Counted from the first letter of the stretch, positions 1-9,964 are shown. The stretch is DNA of 64,000 bases from Streptomyces sp. f51 (GCF_037940415.1 NZ_CP149798.1:7721001-7785000); one strand, 5' to 3'. Translations and numbers: made by a program. The notes: generated by a model not told the origin, from the letters alone.

Positions 1-1
1 C

Positions 2-349
2 TTCGTCCGCGACACCCTGGGCAAGCAGCCGATCGCCGCCCCCGACCGGGCCGGGTTCCTCGTCAACGCCCTGCTGTTCCCCTACCTGCTGTCCGCGATC
101 CGCATGGTCGAGTCCGGCCTCGCGACGGCCGAGACCATCGACCAGGGCATGACCCAGGGCTGCGCCCACCCGATGGGCCCCCTGCGCCTCGCCGACCTCA
201 TCGGCCTGGACACCACCGTCTCCATCGCCCAGGCCATGTACGAGGAGTTCAAGGAACCCCTCTACGCACCCCCGCCCCTCCTGCTCAGCCTGGTCGAAGC
301 AGGCCACCTCGGCAAGAAGACCGGCCGGGGCTTCCACACGTACGCCTGA
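2..349 (+). CDS. 3-hydroxybutyryl-CoA dehydrogenase, C-terminal part (5' end outside window)
   Basis: This is the last 115 codons of a 3-hydroxyacyl-CoA dehydrogenase, the NAD(P)-linked enzyme that interconverts acetoacetyl-CoA and 3-hydroxybutyryl-CoA. The visible part is the all-helical C-terminal domain. It has the family signature DRAGFLVNALLFPYLLSAIRM, then HPMGPLRLADLIGLD, and ends in the typical KTGRGFHTY tail. The frame is open from the first bases of the window, so the NAD-binding half lies upstream. In streptomycetes such enzymes supply butyryl/ethylmalonyl-CoA units or primary fatty-acid metabolism. The acyl-CoA carboxylase and thioesterase nearby fit either use. Confidence 0.9.
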   Translation, partial: FVRDTLGKQPIAAPDRAGFLVNALLFPYLLSAIRMVESGLATAETIDQGMTQGCAHPMGPLRLADLIGLDTTVSIAQAMYEEFKEPLYAPPPLLLSLVEAGHLGKKTGRGFHTYA

Positions 350-426
350 ACCCGTTCTCCAGTCTCCCGGGCGCTGCCGGACGCTAGGCTGCGCGGGGAG
401 TTCTTCAGGGGACGGCGGGGGGTGCC

Positions 427-630
427 ATGGCGAAGGTGACGATCAGCCTGGACAGTGATCTGGCGATCGAGGTCATGCTGCTGGCCGGTACCAGAAGTCC
501 GCAGGACGCCGTCGAGCTGATCGTCCGGGACTATCTGGCACGCGGCCACCGCACCGAGGCCCGCACCGGCGAGACCACCGACCAGGACCGCCTCTCCGAC
601 CGCAGGTCGGCACCGGAAGAGGGCCGCTGA
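427..630 (+). CDS. Small ribbon-helix-helix, VapB/DUF2191-like protein
   Basis: A 67-aa protein starting with a beta-strand-like segment (MAKVTISLDSDLAIEVM) followed by two predicted helices around residues 15-40. This is the layout of VapB-type antitoxins, which bind DNA as ribbon-helix-helix dimers. The tail after residue 42 is charged and probably disordered. ATG at 427 follows a G-rich stretch (GGCGGGGGGT) that can act as a ribosome site. No PIN-domain toxin gene follows, so it is either an orphan antitoxin-like regulator or a solitary DNA-binding protein. It sits between the dehydrogenase gene and a degenerate duplicate of that gene's 3' end. Confidence 0.6.
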   Translation: MAKVTISLDSDLAIEVMLLAGTRSPQDAVELIVRDYLARGHRTEARTGETTDQDRLSDRRSAPEEGR

Positions 631-680
631 GCGCTCCCCCCGGAACGATTTCGGACGCCCCGCTCACCCTCACGATCCAC

Positions 681-763
681 GCACCCCGCCCCTCCTGCTC
701 CGCCCGGTCGAAGCAGGCCGCCCGGGCAGGAAGACCGGCCGGGGCTTTCCCACGTACACCTGA
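681..763 (+). pseudogene. Degenerate duplicate of the 3-hydroxybutyryl-CoA dehydrogenase 3' end
   Basis: About 83 bp repeat the 3' end of the dehydrogenase gene (266-349). By hand I count about 9 mismatches and one 1-nt deletion. Read in the matching frame it still gives LLLRPVEAGRPGRKTGRGF and a TGA at the same place. No start or upstream coding sequence accompanies it, so it is a gene remnant or local duplication. Confidence 0.7.
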
Positions 764-785
764 GCCCGTTGCTCACGGCCCGGGT

Positions 786-1583
786 TCAGTCGTCCTGCTT
801 CTGGGCGGTCAGCTGGAAGAGCCGGGCGGTGTGCATGTAGGGCGGCCGCGCGGTCGTGGCGAGTTCCAGCCGTTCCAGGTCGGCGTAGAACGCCGGGTCG
901 TACTTCCGCGCGTCGTCGGTGATGTAGTCGCAGAAGCTGCGGATGCCGTAGTGCCGTACGTCCTCGCAGCCGAGGCCCCGCAGCACGGGGATGATCTCCT
1001 CTGCCGTATGCAGCGTCATCGCCGAGTCGAACATCCGGGTCCGGGACCGGTCCGTGCCGAGCGCGGCCAGCGCGGCGGCGGGGTCGGTCTCGCGCACGGC
1101 GATGTTCAGGGCGGCCGAGTGACGGTTGATGGCCATCACCGAGAACAGCCCGCCGGGCCTGAGGGGGGCCAGCGCCGCGGCGAGGACGCCCGGCACGTCG
1201 TCCACGTACGGGAGAAGACCGTGGCACAGGACCACGTCGAACGCCCCCTCGCGGATATGGGCGGGCAGGGCGGTGACGTCGGCGTGCACGCAGGTGACCA
1301 GCTCCGTCAGGCCGGCCGCCGAGGCCCGCTCGGTCGCGGCGGCGAGCATGGCGGGCGCGTAGTCGACGACGGTGACGTGATGCCCGTGGGCGGCCAGACG
1401 TATCGTGTCGCCGCCGTCACCGCCGGCGAGGTCGAGTATCCGCAACGGGCCGCCGCCCAGGCTGTCGAGACGACGGGCGAGGTTCGCCTCGACGACCGCG
1501 TACCGCAGCCGGCCCCAGGGGGCGTCCTGCCATTCCTGCCAGGTGGTCATCGCGGCGTCGAACTTCTCGGGAGCTTCAGGCAT
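786..1583 (-). CDS. SAM-dependent class I methyltransferase
   Basis: This 265-aa protein has the SAM-binding core of class I methyltransferases. Motif I is LRILDLAGGDGGDTIRLA (residues about 47-64), followed by the acidic strand VTVVDYAPAML, motif II-like FDVVLCHGLLPYV and motif III-like LRPGGLFSVMAINR. The CmoM/SmtA-like group has the same order (ILDxGGGxG then C-H-G-xLxYVDD). The substrate cannot be read from the sequence. ATG at 1583 is the first start; its ribosome site is weak. It lies 3' of the thioesterase gene on the same strand, separated by a very strong terminator, so it probably has its own promoter. Confidence 0.85.
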   Translation of the reverse strand: MPEAPEKFDAAMTTWQEWQDAPWGRLRYAVVEANLARRLDSLGGGPLRILDLAGGDGGDTIRLAAHGHHVTVVDYAPAMLAAATERASAAGLTELVTCVHADVTALPAHIREGAFDVVLCHGLLPYVDDVPGVLAAALAPLRPGGLFSVMAINRHSAALNIAVRETDPAAALAALGTDRSRTRMFDSAMTLHTAEEIIPVLRGLGCEDVRHYGIRSFCDYITDDARKYDPAFYADLERLELATTARPPYMHTARLFQLTAQKQDD

Positions 1584-1623
1584 CGGGCGACGATAACCCG
1601 AACCCGCCCGCCCGGCCCGTGCA

Positions 1624-1691
1624 CCGGGACACGACCAGGGAGGAGGGGCCCGGGGTCGACCCCGGGCCCCTCCTCCCTGGTCGTGTCCCGG
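1624..1691 (-). terminator. 68-bp perfect palindrome, probable terminator
   Basis: A perfect inverted repeat with 34-bp arms centred on TCGA (1656-1659), with no unpaired loop beyond the centre. It starts about 18 bp past the stop of the thioesterase gene and ends before the methyltransferase. It could terminate transcription in either direction. The arm length is far beyond an ordinary hairpin terminator. Confidence 0.75.
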
Positions 1692-1708
1692 CGTCCGCCG
1701 GGCGCCGG

Positions 1709-2464
1709 TCAGGAGACGGTGGTGCTGGTGAGCAGGTCCTCGGTGACGGCGGTGGCGACGCGGTCGAGCTGGTCGAAGAGGTAGAAGTGGCCGCCGGGGA
1801 ACACCTTCACCGTGAAGTCGCCGGTGGTGTGCTCCCGCCAGGTGTGGGCGTCCTCGACCGACGCGATCGGGTCGCTGTCCCCGATCAGGGCGGTCACCGG
1901 GGCCGTGAGCGGGACGCCCGCAGGGGCGCGATAGGTGCCCAGGATGCGGTAGTCGGCCCGCAGCGCCGGCAGCACCAGCTCCAGGATGTCGGGGTCGTCG
2001 AGCATCGACTGGTCGGTACCGCCGAGGCGCCGCACCTCGGCCAGCATGTCGGCGTCGTCGTACAGGTCGTAGGCGCTGTCGCGCAGGTCCGGACCGCCCC
2101 GGCCGGAGAAGAACACCCGCTGCGGGGCGGGCAGTTGACGCCGGGCGAGCAGCCGGGCCGTCTCGAACGCCACCAGCGAGCCCATGCTGTGCCCGAACAG
2201 GGCGTACGGCCGCCCGTCCGCGGCCAGTTCACCGGCCAGCTCGTCCGTCACCGCCTCCGCGAGCGGCGCCAGCGCCGTGAACGGCTCCTCGCGGTAACGG
2301 TCCTGGCGCCCCGGGTACTGCACGCACAGCACGTCGACGTGCGGGTGCAGTGCGCGCGCCAGGTCCTTGAACGCCGTCGCGGAGCCTCCCGCGTGCGGGA
2401 AGCACACGAGCCGCGGCCCGTCCGCCGCGGTCGTGGTGAAGCGTCGCAACCACGTGCTGTTCAC
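1709..2464 (-). CDS. Type II thioesterase (GrsT/RifR-like alpha/beta hydrolase)
   Basis: Type II thioesterases free stalled or wrongly primed acyl chains from carrier proteins of polyketide and nonribosomal peptide synthases. Family marks are CFPHAGGSA near the N-terminus, the nucleophile motif GHSMGS (Ser about residue 93), an acidic residue in IGDSDPI and the histidine in GGHFYL. I chose GTG at 2464 (251 aa) because AAGGGA lies 9 nt upstream; an ATG at 2509 would add 15 residues. A stand-alone thioesterase beside a flavin monooxygenase and a CoA carboxylase suggests a nearby biosynthetic cluster. Confidence 0.9.
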   Translation of the reverse strand: MNSTWLRRFTTTAADGPRLVCFPHAGGSATAFKDLARALHPHVDVLCVQYPGRQDRYREEPFTALAPLAEAVTDELAGELAADGRPYALFGHSMGSLVAFETARLLARRQLPAPQRVFFSGRGGPDLRDSAYDLYDDADMLAEVRRLGGTDQSMLDDPDILELVLPALRADYRILGTYRAPAGVPLTAPVTALIGDSDPIASVEDAHTWREHTTGDFTVKVFPGGHFYLFDQLDRVATAVTEDLLTSTTVS

Positions 2465-2550
2465 TGTCGGTTGTCCCTTCGTCGGGGTCGTCACGGCCGG
2501 CCCGTCCACTGACGGGATCCGGCCGGTGTTCGTTTCGGGCAGAGGGCCGC

Positions 2551-4068
2551 TCAGCCCCGCGGGGCCGGGCCGAACCAGGTCTCCAGGGCGGCCCGGAGAC
2601 CGCCGGTGACGGGCGCGGTGCCGTCCTCGGCCGCCCAGGCGACGTGGCCGTCGGGGCGGATCAGCAGCGCGGCGGGCGCGGGGATCTCGCCGAGAGCCGG
2701 GACGATCCAGGTGTCGTCCTCGCTGCGCGCCTCGACCACGTCCACCCGGCCGGCCCAGCCCGCGGCGGCCGCAGCCGTCCGCGCGCCGCCGGTCAGGTCG
2801 AGCAGGACCGGGCGGCCGGCGTGCAGCAGCTCATGGACCCGGGTGGCGCCGTCGGCGCCCTTCAGGTCGGCGTCCGGGACCCGGCGCCCGGTCAGCGGGT
2901 GGTCGCCGTCGACGGGGTAGCGGATGTCCAGCGCCGTCAGCAGGTGCCGCAGGTACTGGTTGACCTCGTCGAACACCATCAGGGAGCCGAACACCTCGCG
3001 CAGCGCGTCCGTCTGCGGCCCGGGACGCACCAGCGCCGACTGCGCCCGGGTGTTGTGCAGCACCCGCTCCCCGACCGGATGCCGCTCGGCGTGATAGCTG
3101 TCCAGCAGACTCTCCGGCGCCAGCCCGCGCACCACCGAGCCGAGCTTCCAGCCGAGGTTGACCGCGTCCTGCACCCCCATGTTCAGCCCCTGCCCGCCGG
3201 CCGGGAAGTGGATGTGCGCCGCGTCCCCGGCGAGCAGTACCCGCCCCTTGCGGTACCGGTCGGCCTGCCGTGCCGCGTCGTTGAACCGGGAGACCCAGCG
3301 CGGGTTGCGCATGCCGAAGTCGGTGCCCGCGACCCGTATCAGGGACTCGCGCAGCCGCTCGAACGTCACGCTCTCCTCGCGGTCCGCGACCCGGTCGAAC
3401 TCCGAGGTGATCACCCGGTGCCAGCCCGGCTCGAACGCGATCGCCGAGTAGTCGCCGGCGGGCGTGCGCCGCACCCAGACGTAGTCCTCGGGCAGATCGG
3501 GGAGTTCGACGTCACCGATCAGCGCCGTCATCGTCGCCTCGGTGCCGGGAAAACCGATCCCCGCCAGCCTGCGCACCGTGCTGCGCCCGCCGTCGCAGCC
3601 CACCAGATAGCGGGCGCGCAGCGTCGCGGGCGCCTCATGCTCCCCGCCGGTCTCGACGCTCACACCGTTCTCGTCCTGGCCGATCCCGCTCACCTCGCAC
3701 CCGCGGCGCACCTGCACGCCGAGCTCGGCGGCCCACTCCTCCAGGAGCCGCTCGATGGCGGACTGGAGGATCATCAGTGGGTAGGGGTGGCGTGACTCCG
3801 ACTCGTCGAAGTCGAGGTAGAGGCCGGAGAAGTGGCCCACCGGCTGGAGCTGCCCCTCGTCCAGGAAGCGGTCCAGGATCCCGCGCTGGTCCAGCACCTC
3901 CAGGGTGCGCGAGTGGATCCCGCCGGCCCGCGACTCGCCCGAGCGCTGTGCGAGCCGTTCGACCACGATCACGTCGGCGCCCGCCAGCCGCAGTTCGCAG
4001 GCGAGCATCAGGCCCGTGGGCCCGGCGCCCGCGATCACCACATCCGTGTCCGTGCCGGTGTGTCCCAC
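2551..4068 (-). CDS. FAD-dependent aromatic hydroxylase (PHBH/RdmE-type monooxygenase)
   Basis: A 505-aa flavoprotein monooxygenase of the group that hydroxylates aromatic polyketides or rifampicin-like drugs using NADPH and O2. The N-terminal dinucleotide motif is VVIAGAGPTGLMLACEL. The DG motif is YLVGCDGGRSTVR, and the GD motif is RVLLAGDAAHIHFPAGGQGL (FAD ribityl binding). The last 120 or so residues form the thioredoxin-like tail common to this subfamily. GTG at 4068 is preceded by AGGGGG. Its upstream region holds four 15-bp tandem repeats. Whether it acts in biosynthesis or in drug inactivation cannot be decided here. Confidence 0.9.
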   Translation of the reverse strand: MGHTGTDTDVVIAGAGPTGLMLACELRLAGADVIVVERLAQRSGESRAGGIHSRTLEVLDQRGILDRFLDEGQLQPVGHFSGLYLDFDESESRHPYPLMILQSAIERLLEEWAAELGVQVRRGCEVSGIGQDENGVSVETGGEHEAPATLRARYLVGCDGGRSTVRRLAGIGFPGTEATMTALIGDVELPDLPEDYVWVRRTPAGDYSAIAFEPGWHRVITSEFDRVADREESVTFERLRESLIRVAGTDFGMRNPRWVSRFNDAARQADRYRKGRVLLAGDAAHIHFPAGGQGLNMGVQDAVNLGWKLGSVVRGLAPESLLDSYHAERHPVGERVLHNTRAQSALVRPGPQTDALREVFGSLMVFDEVNQYLRHLLTALDIRYPVDGDHPLTGRRVPDADLKGADGATRVHELLHAGRPVLLDLTGGARTAAAAAGWAGRVDVVEARSEDDTWIVPALGEIPAPAALLIRPDGHVAWAAEDGTAPVTGGLRAALETWFGPAPRG

Positions 4069-4200
4069 GTGTGCCCCCTCAATCCGCTGCGCCTGTCACG
4101 GCATTGGCTGCCTCCACGCTCACCCACGCGAAGGAGCGGTTCAAGGCAACTCATCACCGGTGCGCGGCTGTTGGCGGTCGCGCTTGCCATGTCCCGCCGG

Positions 4201-4260
4201 CGGGACACGCGCCGACGGGACATGCGCCGACGGGACACGCGGCGGCGGGACATGCGCGGG
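4201..4260. repeat. Four tandem 15-bp repeats upstream of the monooxygenase
   Basis: Four head-to-tail copies of the unit CGGGACAYGCGCCGA (4201, 4216, 4231, 4246) with alternating C/T at position 8. An inverted GTCCCGCCGGCGGGAC directly precedes them at about 4191-4206. They lie between the monooxygenase start and the terminator of the next gene, so they could be regulator sites or simple slippage products. Confidence 0.8.
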
Positions 4261-4323
4261 AGGTACGCGGGACGTACGGCGGCGAGGCGTACGGCGAACG
4301 GGGCGTACGGCGGCACGCGAAGA

Positions 4324-4365
4324 CACCCTGGCTCCGCCGGAGGGTTCTCCGGCGGAGCCAGGGTG
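4324..4365 (-). terminator. Hairpin terminator of the 4412-4822 gene
   Basis: A perfect 18-bp inverted repeat (CACCCTGGCTCCGCCGGA and its complement) around a 6-nt loop, 47 bp beyond the stop codon of the upstream minus-strand gene. Confidence 0.85.
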
Positions 4366-4411
4366 CAGGACGGGGGAGCGGCGCCCGGGTGAACCGGTGC
4401 CGGGTCGTGTG

Positions 4412-4822
4412 TCAGGCGGCGTCGAGGGCGGCGGTGATCTTGCCGGCGGTCGCGGTGAGGGTGGGGCCGGGGCCGCCCTTGGGGCTGCGGGCCGACGCCT
4501 CGACGGCGACCAGGACGGTGCTGCGGAAGTTGTCGGCCTCCTCGGGCGCCTGCTTCTTCAGCAGCTGCACGGCGGCGGTCAGGGCGGGCAGGACACGGTC
4601 GGCGATCTCGGCCGCGGACTTGCCGCTCAGGTCCCCGACCGGGGAGGACTTCTCCGCCAGCACATGGCCGACCAGGCCGGTGCCGGTGGTCAGGGCGATG
4701 CTGCCCTGGGTGGCCACCTTGTGCGGGGAGTCGGCGCCGGCGGCCGCGGCCATCAGCGTCACGGCGCCGTAGGCGGCGGTCCGCAGGGTGAGCTTGTCCT
4801 GGTCGCTGAGGGTGACGGACAT
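4412..4822 (-). CDS. Conserved hypothetical protein, 136 aa
   Basis: An alanine-rich, mostly helical 136-aa protein. ATG at 4822 has a clear ribosome site (AAGGAG). No signal peptide or membrane segment is evident, and the central KKQAPEEADNFRSTVLVAVE stretch is helical. I do not recognise the family with certainty; similar small proteins are common in Streptomyces. It has its own terminator. An upstream CATGTACATG palindrome at 4889-4898 may be an operator. No function can be assigned. Confidence 0.75.
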   Translation of the reverse strand: MSVTLSDQDKLTLRTAAYGAVTLMAAAAGADSPHKVATQGSIALTTGTGLVGHVLAEKSSPVGDLSGKSAAEIADRVLPALTAAVQLLKKQAPEEADNFRSTVLVAVEASARSPKGGPGPTLTATAGKITAALDAA

Positions 4823-5376
4823 GGTGGGGGGCTCCTTCGTGTCGTACGCCGTACCCGGCGTCGCTCCGTTTACGTGACACCACTATGGCATGTACATGGC
4901 ATCACGGGTGGGCCATTGATGGCACCGAAATGAGCCATGCTGCGAGTCCGGCAGCCACCGCGCCCGCGACGGCCACCGCGACCGCTTCAGCCGCACGCCC
5001 GCTTCGGCCACCGCAACCGCTGCGGCCACCGCGCCCGCTTAGGTCGCCTCGCCCGCTGCGGCCCCACGACCGCCGCTGCCGCACCAACCCCCTTGGACAG
5101 CGCACCGGCAGGAAACCCGCCGGCGCCCTCGGGGGATGGGTGGGGACACCGGCGGGGCCCTTCGGCGCTCCAAGAAGGCTCATGACCATCCGCATCGGAG
5201 CTCACGACCCCGACCCTGACACGCTCCACTCGACGCGGCCTCGAGCGCCGCTGGAGCGCCCGGCCCCATCCTCGGCGGCCGTCGTCCGGCGCTCCAACCG
5301 GCTTCAAGTCGCCTGCCGGACGCTGGCGTTCGGCCCATCGCTCGGATGGCTGATCACGACGGCCGGAGGGACTCTC
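4823..5376. other. Intergenic stretch with low-complexity tract
   Basis: About 550 bp between divergent genes. It holds a perfect CATGTACATG palindrome (4889-4898) inside a locally AT-richer promoter-like patch, then a GCCACCGC-type low-complexity tract (about 4954-5060). The open frame here continues into the carboxylase gene but encodes Pro/Arg/Leu repeats with no start signal. I see no convincing gene. Confidence 0.6.
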
Positions 5377-6954
<1,578 letters not shown>

Positions 6955-6975
6955 GCCCTTCCCCCCGGCTTCCCC

Positions 6976-7374
6976 TCAGCGGGCGAACTTCTCGACGGCC
7001 GCCGGGGTGACGGGGGTGAAGAAGTTGACGAGGTTGCCGTCGGGGTCACGGAACAGCAGCGACCGGTTGCCCCAGGGCATCGTCGTGGGACCGGCGACGA
7101 CGTCGGTGACGAAACCGGCCAGGTCCCGGTGGACGCGGTCCACGTCGTCGACGAGGAACTCGGTGATCACGCTGTGGTTGTCCGCCGGGCGCGCGGAGCC
7201 CGGGGCGAACAGCGGGACGGTGCGGGTGCCGGCGATCGCGAGGGTGGCGCCCGAGGTCCTGAGTTCGGCGAAGTCCTCGGTGGCCCACGTCGCCCGCGCC
7301 CCCGTGGCCCGCTCGTAGAACGCGACGAGGCGTGCCACGTCGCCGGTGATGATGCGGATCGAGACGAAGTCCAT
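6976..7374 (-). CDS. VOC-family (glyoxalase/dioxygenase fold) protein
   Basis: A 132-aa single-domain vicinal-oxygen-chelate protein, with two beta-alpha-beta-beta-beta modules and the typical ending NRSLLFRDPDGNLVNFF. Such proteins are often metal-dependent isomerases, dioxygenases or drug-binding proteins. The exact reaction cannot be read from the sequence. ATG at 7374 has a strong AAGGAG site; the longer frame upstream runs into the promoter region. It is transcribed divergently from a WYL regulator gene only 95 bp away, a common arrangement in which the regulator controls the VOC gene. Confidence 0.88.
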   Translation of the reverse strand: MDFVSIRIITGDVARLVAFYERATGARATWATEDFAELRTSGATLAIAGTRTVPLFAPGSARPADNHSVITEFLVDDVDRVHRDLAGFVTDVVAGPTTMPWGNRSLLFRDPDGNLVNFFTPVTPAAVEKFAR

Positions 7375-7469
7375 GGGGATCACTCCTTGGCCGTTCTGGA
7401 GGCGTGCACTGCGCAGGCTAGGACGAATAGGGGACAGAACCGGTCCGGTATGCGCGCTAGGTTGGGCAC

Positions 7470-8468
7470 ATGTCCCGACCCACCGCCCGCGTGCTGACAC
7501 TCCTGGAGCTGTTGCAGTCGGGCGGCACCCGGACGGTGGCCGAACTGGCCGGCCGGCTCGGCGTCGAGGGGCGCACCGTGCGGCGGTACGTGGACCAGCT
7601 GATCGACCTGGACGTGCCCGTGGAGTCGGTGCGCGGCCGCTACGGCGGCTACCGCCTCGCCCCCGGGTACCGCCTGCCGCCGCTCATGCTCAGCGACGAG
7701 GAGGCGCTGGCCGTCCTGCTCGGCCTGGTCGCCGGCCGCCGGGCAGGGATGACGACGGCGCAGCGCACGGCGAGCGAGACGGCGTCGGCGAAGATCCGGC
7801 GGGTGCTGCCCCGGCACCTCGCCCGCCGGCTCGACGCCCTGGCGGAGGCGCTCGCCTTCACGGACCGGCCCGGCGAGGCGGACACCCCGGACGCCGAGGT
7901 CCTGCTCACCCTGGCCGACGCGGTGCGCCACCATCGGCCGGTCTCGATCCGCTACACCGGACGCGACGGGCGGCGCGGCGAACGCACCCTGCACGCGTAC
8001 GGGATCGTCGCCCACGCGGGCCGGTGGTACGTCACGGGCGAGGACGCCGGGATCGGCGAGGACCGGACCTTCCGCCTCGACCGCATCGAGGACGCGCGGA
8101 CCCTGCCCGGCTCCTTCGAAGCACCCGCGGGCCCCGGCCCGGCCCAGCGCCTCCTGTCCGGGTTCGCCACGGCCGAGTACCGCCACGAGGTGACCCTGCG
8201 GATCCAGGGGACGACCGAACAGATCCGCGCCCACTTTCCCGCCAGCGTCGCGAGCTTGGAGGAGCTGGAGGAGTACGAGCCGGCGGCGGTCGAGGACCCG
8301 GCCGCCGAGCGCTGGATGCGCGTCGAGCTGCGCGCGGAGCGCCTCGACTGGCTGCCCCCACTGCTCGCCGCACTCGACCGGCCGTTCGTCATCGAACGCC
8401 CCGACGAACTACGAGACCTGGTCACCGCACTGGCCGCCCGCCTCACCTCCCACGCCCGCCGGACCTGA
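7470..8468 (+). CDS. WYL-domain transcriptional regulator (YafY/DeoR-like)
   Basis: A 332-aa regulator with an N-terminal winged helix-turn-helix (residues about 5-60, RTVAELAGRLGVEGRTVRRYV) and a WYL ligand-binding domain (about 140-220, RPVSIRYTGRDG...HAYGIVAHAGRWYVTG), then a C-terminal WCX-like region. WYL domains sense small molecules or nucleic acid. The start lies about 7 nt after a TAGGTT -10-like box, so the mRNA may be leaderless. The shared intergenic region with the VOC gene is the likely operator. Confidence 0.9.
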   Translation: MSRPTARVLTLLELLQSGGTRTVAELAGRLGVEGRTVRRYVDQLIDLDVPVESVRGRYGGYRLAPGYRLPPLMLSDEEALAVLLGLVAGRRAGMTTAQRTASETASAKIRRVLPRHLARRLDALAEALAFTDRPGEADTPDAEVLLTLADAVRHHRPVSIRYTGRDGRRGERTLHAYGIVAHAGRWYVTGEDAGIGEDRTFRLDRIEDARTLPGSFEAPAGPGPAQRLLSGFATAEYRHEVTLRIQGTTEQIRAHFPASVASLEELEEYEPAAVEDPAAERWMRVELRAERLDWLPPLLAALDRPFVIERPDELRDLVTALAARLTSHARRT

Positions 8469-8552
8469 CCGCGGGGAACCGCTGCCATGAGACGGCACAA
8501 CCAGGACCTGCCCGGCCGATCATGCGTGCGGGCAGCCGGGGATGATGCCCGG

Positions 8553-8987
8553 GTGAGCATCATCGTCAAGTTCTTCGTGGCGCCGGACGACACAGCAGCG
8601 ACTTCGACCTTCCAGACCGGACCAGGCCCGGCCTTCGAGTCGCTCTCCTTTGGTAAATTCGATCCTGAGGAAGCGGTGGTCGAGTGGGAATGCCTTCTTG
8701 CCGGCGGCGACTTCGAGGATCTCGTCGAAGCCGGCGAGCCGCGCATCCTCGCCGAAGACAACCACGGCGGATGCGTCGTCTTCGCGATATCGCCCGGTCT
8801 GTCGACCGCGCTGGCGGATGCCGAGCGCCCCAGGTTGCGTGAGATCGCTGCCTCATGGGTTCAGCTCCGTGCGAAGGAGGGCGAGATCATCGACGTGGAG
8901 ATCGCCGACAGGATCATGAGCGATCTGGCCACGCTCGTCAGCAGTGCTTGTCGTCAGGGGCAGGGCGTCTACTGCTGGGTCGCGTAG
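8553..8987 (+). CDS. Hypothetical protein, 144 aa
   Basis: A 144-aa acidic protein starting VSIIVKFFVAPDD; GTG at 8553 is preferred because the conserved-looking sequence begins there and the extension upstream is Arg-rich and compositionally unlike it. No signal peptide or membrane segment. The central part (PEEAVVEWECLLAGGDFED) is acidic and helical, as is usual in small immunity-type proteins, but I do not recognise a family. The convergent neighbour at 9029-9502 is also small and acidic. Function unknown. Confidence 0.7.
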   Translation: MSIIVKFFVAPDDTAATSTFQTGPGPAFESLSFGKFDPEEAVVEWECLLAGGDFEDLVEAGEPRILAEDNHGGCVVFAISPGLSTALADAERPRLREIAASWVQLRAKEGEIIDVEIADRIMSDLATLVSSACRQGQGVYCWVA

Positions 8988-9028
8988 GAGCGGCGGCATT
9001 CCCGTCGCAAGCACAGGAACTCTGATCC

Positions 9029-9502
9029 CTATTCGGTGACGAACGGCGCATATCCAATGGGGACCTCGCTCACCTGAAGGTCGGAGAAGAGCAAGGTCAG
9101 GTTGTGCGCGTTGGTCTCGATGCGTACCTCGTGGAATTCGATCCCGAGGGCGTTCGACCAGCGTCGGGTGGCCTCCGACTCGGGGAGAAGATTGGCTCCC
9201 GGGCAGAGGCAGTGCCACTTCACGCCCCAGACGTATCCGTCGAGGTCGACACCGGTTTCGTGGTCGATGAGCCGGTCGTCCAAAGAGACCCGCCAGGTTT
9301 CCGCCGGCACTGACGTCTCGCACCGCGCCTCAACGCAGCACCTGAAGAGGTACCGCAGGTAGGACGGCGTGATGCCGGTACGGGGATCAGCCGTCACGTA
9401 GACGATGACTTCGTAGTCGCGCATGTAGTTGGTGTATCCGTGGTGTACGACAGCGTGATCGAAGATCTCGTCAAGCATCTGTTCAAGTGCGGCAGCATCC
9501 AT
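9029..9502 (-). CDS. Hypothetical protein, possibly YxiG-like, 157 aa
   Basis: A 157-aa soluble protein (MDAAALEQMLDEIFDHAVVH...). It resembles from memory small actinobacterial proteins labelled YxiG-like, but I cannot verify that. It has several Cys and His residues (RCCVEARC, KWHCLCPG) and a repeated aromatic pattern. Convergent to 8553-8987 with 41 bp between the stops. It may belong to an immunity-type family; this is inference only. Confidence 0.65.
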   Translation of the reverse strand: MDAAALEQMLDEIFDHAVVHHGYTNYMRDYEVIVYVTADPRTGITPSYLRYLFRCCVEARCETSVPAETWRVSLDDRLIDHETGVDLDGYVWGVKWHCLCPGANLLPESEATRRWSNALGIEFHEVRIETNAHNLTLLFSDLQVSEVPIGYAPFVTE

Positions 9503-9964
9503 GCCGCCCTTCTATCTCACTCGGCGAGGCACCCGCGCCCCGGCATCCGTCCGGCTGGACCGCGCCCCACACGATGACGAAACGCCCGGCGCAGCATCCG
9601 CAGCGGCCGCCGGGAACGGCGCTGTACCAGCTCCGCGATCGAAACGGAGGCCGTAGCGGCCACCTCGCCCGCGACGCAGGCGACGCCGGACTCCGGGGCG
9701 GACGGACGAGGGGCACGGTTCTCCAGACGGTTGCCGCCCGCGGCCTCAAGGGTCGGCGGGACCAGGGGCGTTGGCGGCCATGGTGGACGGTCGCGAACGA
9801 GGAACGCTCGAAGAGCACCAGAGAAGCTCGTGCCCTGGGCGCCCACGGTCCTCCCACTGGCCCCTGTGCCCATCCTCGACCGGGAACCGAGCGTGAGGGG
9901 GCATAGATGGACGGTGCAGCCGGTCGTCCCGGTGGACCGAGATCCCGAACAGGAGATGGTCGGC
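9503..9964. other. Leader region of cimA
   Basis: About 460 bp with open frames on both strands but no start signals or recognisable protein; it contains only the promoter and leader of the next gene. AGGAG at 9951-9955 is the ribosome site of cimA. I see no obvious attenuator hairpin or leader peptide rich in branched-chain codons. Confidence 0.5.

Noticed and set aside
831..1784. Long plus-strand open frame opposite the methyltransferase and thioesterase genes
   Set aside because: It reads Gly/Arg/Val-rich, has no ribosome site and is the usual antisense shadow of a GC-rich gene.
4201..4260. Short repeats that might be a CRISPR array
   Set aside because: The units are head-to-tail without spacers.
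4885..5376. N-terminal extension of the carboxylase frame
   Set aside because: It encodes Pro/Arg/Leu repeats, while a strong GGAGGG site precedes ATG 5377 where family similarity begins.
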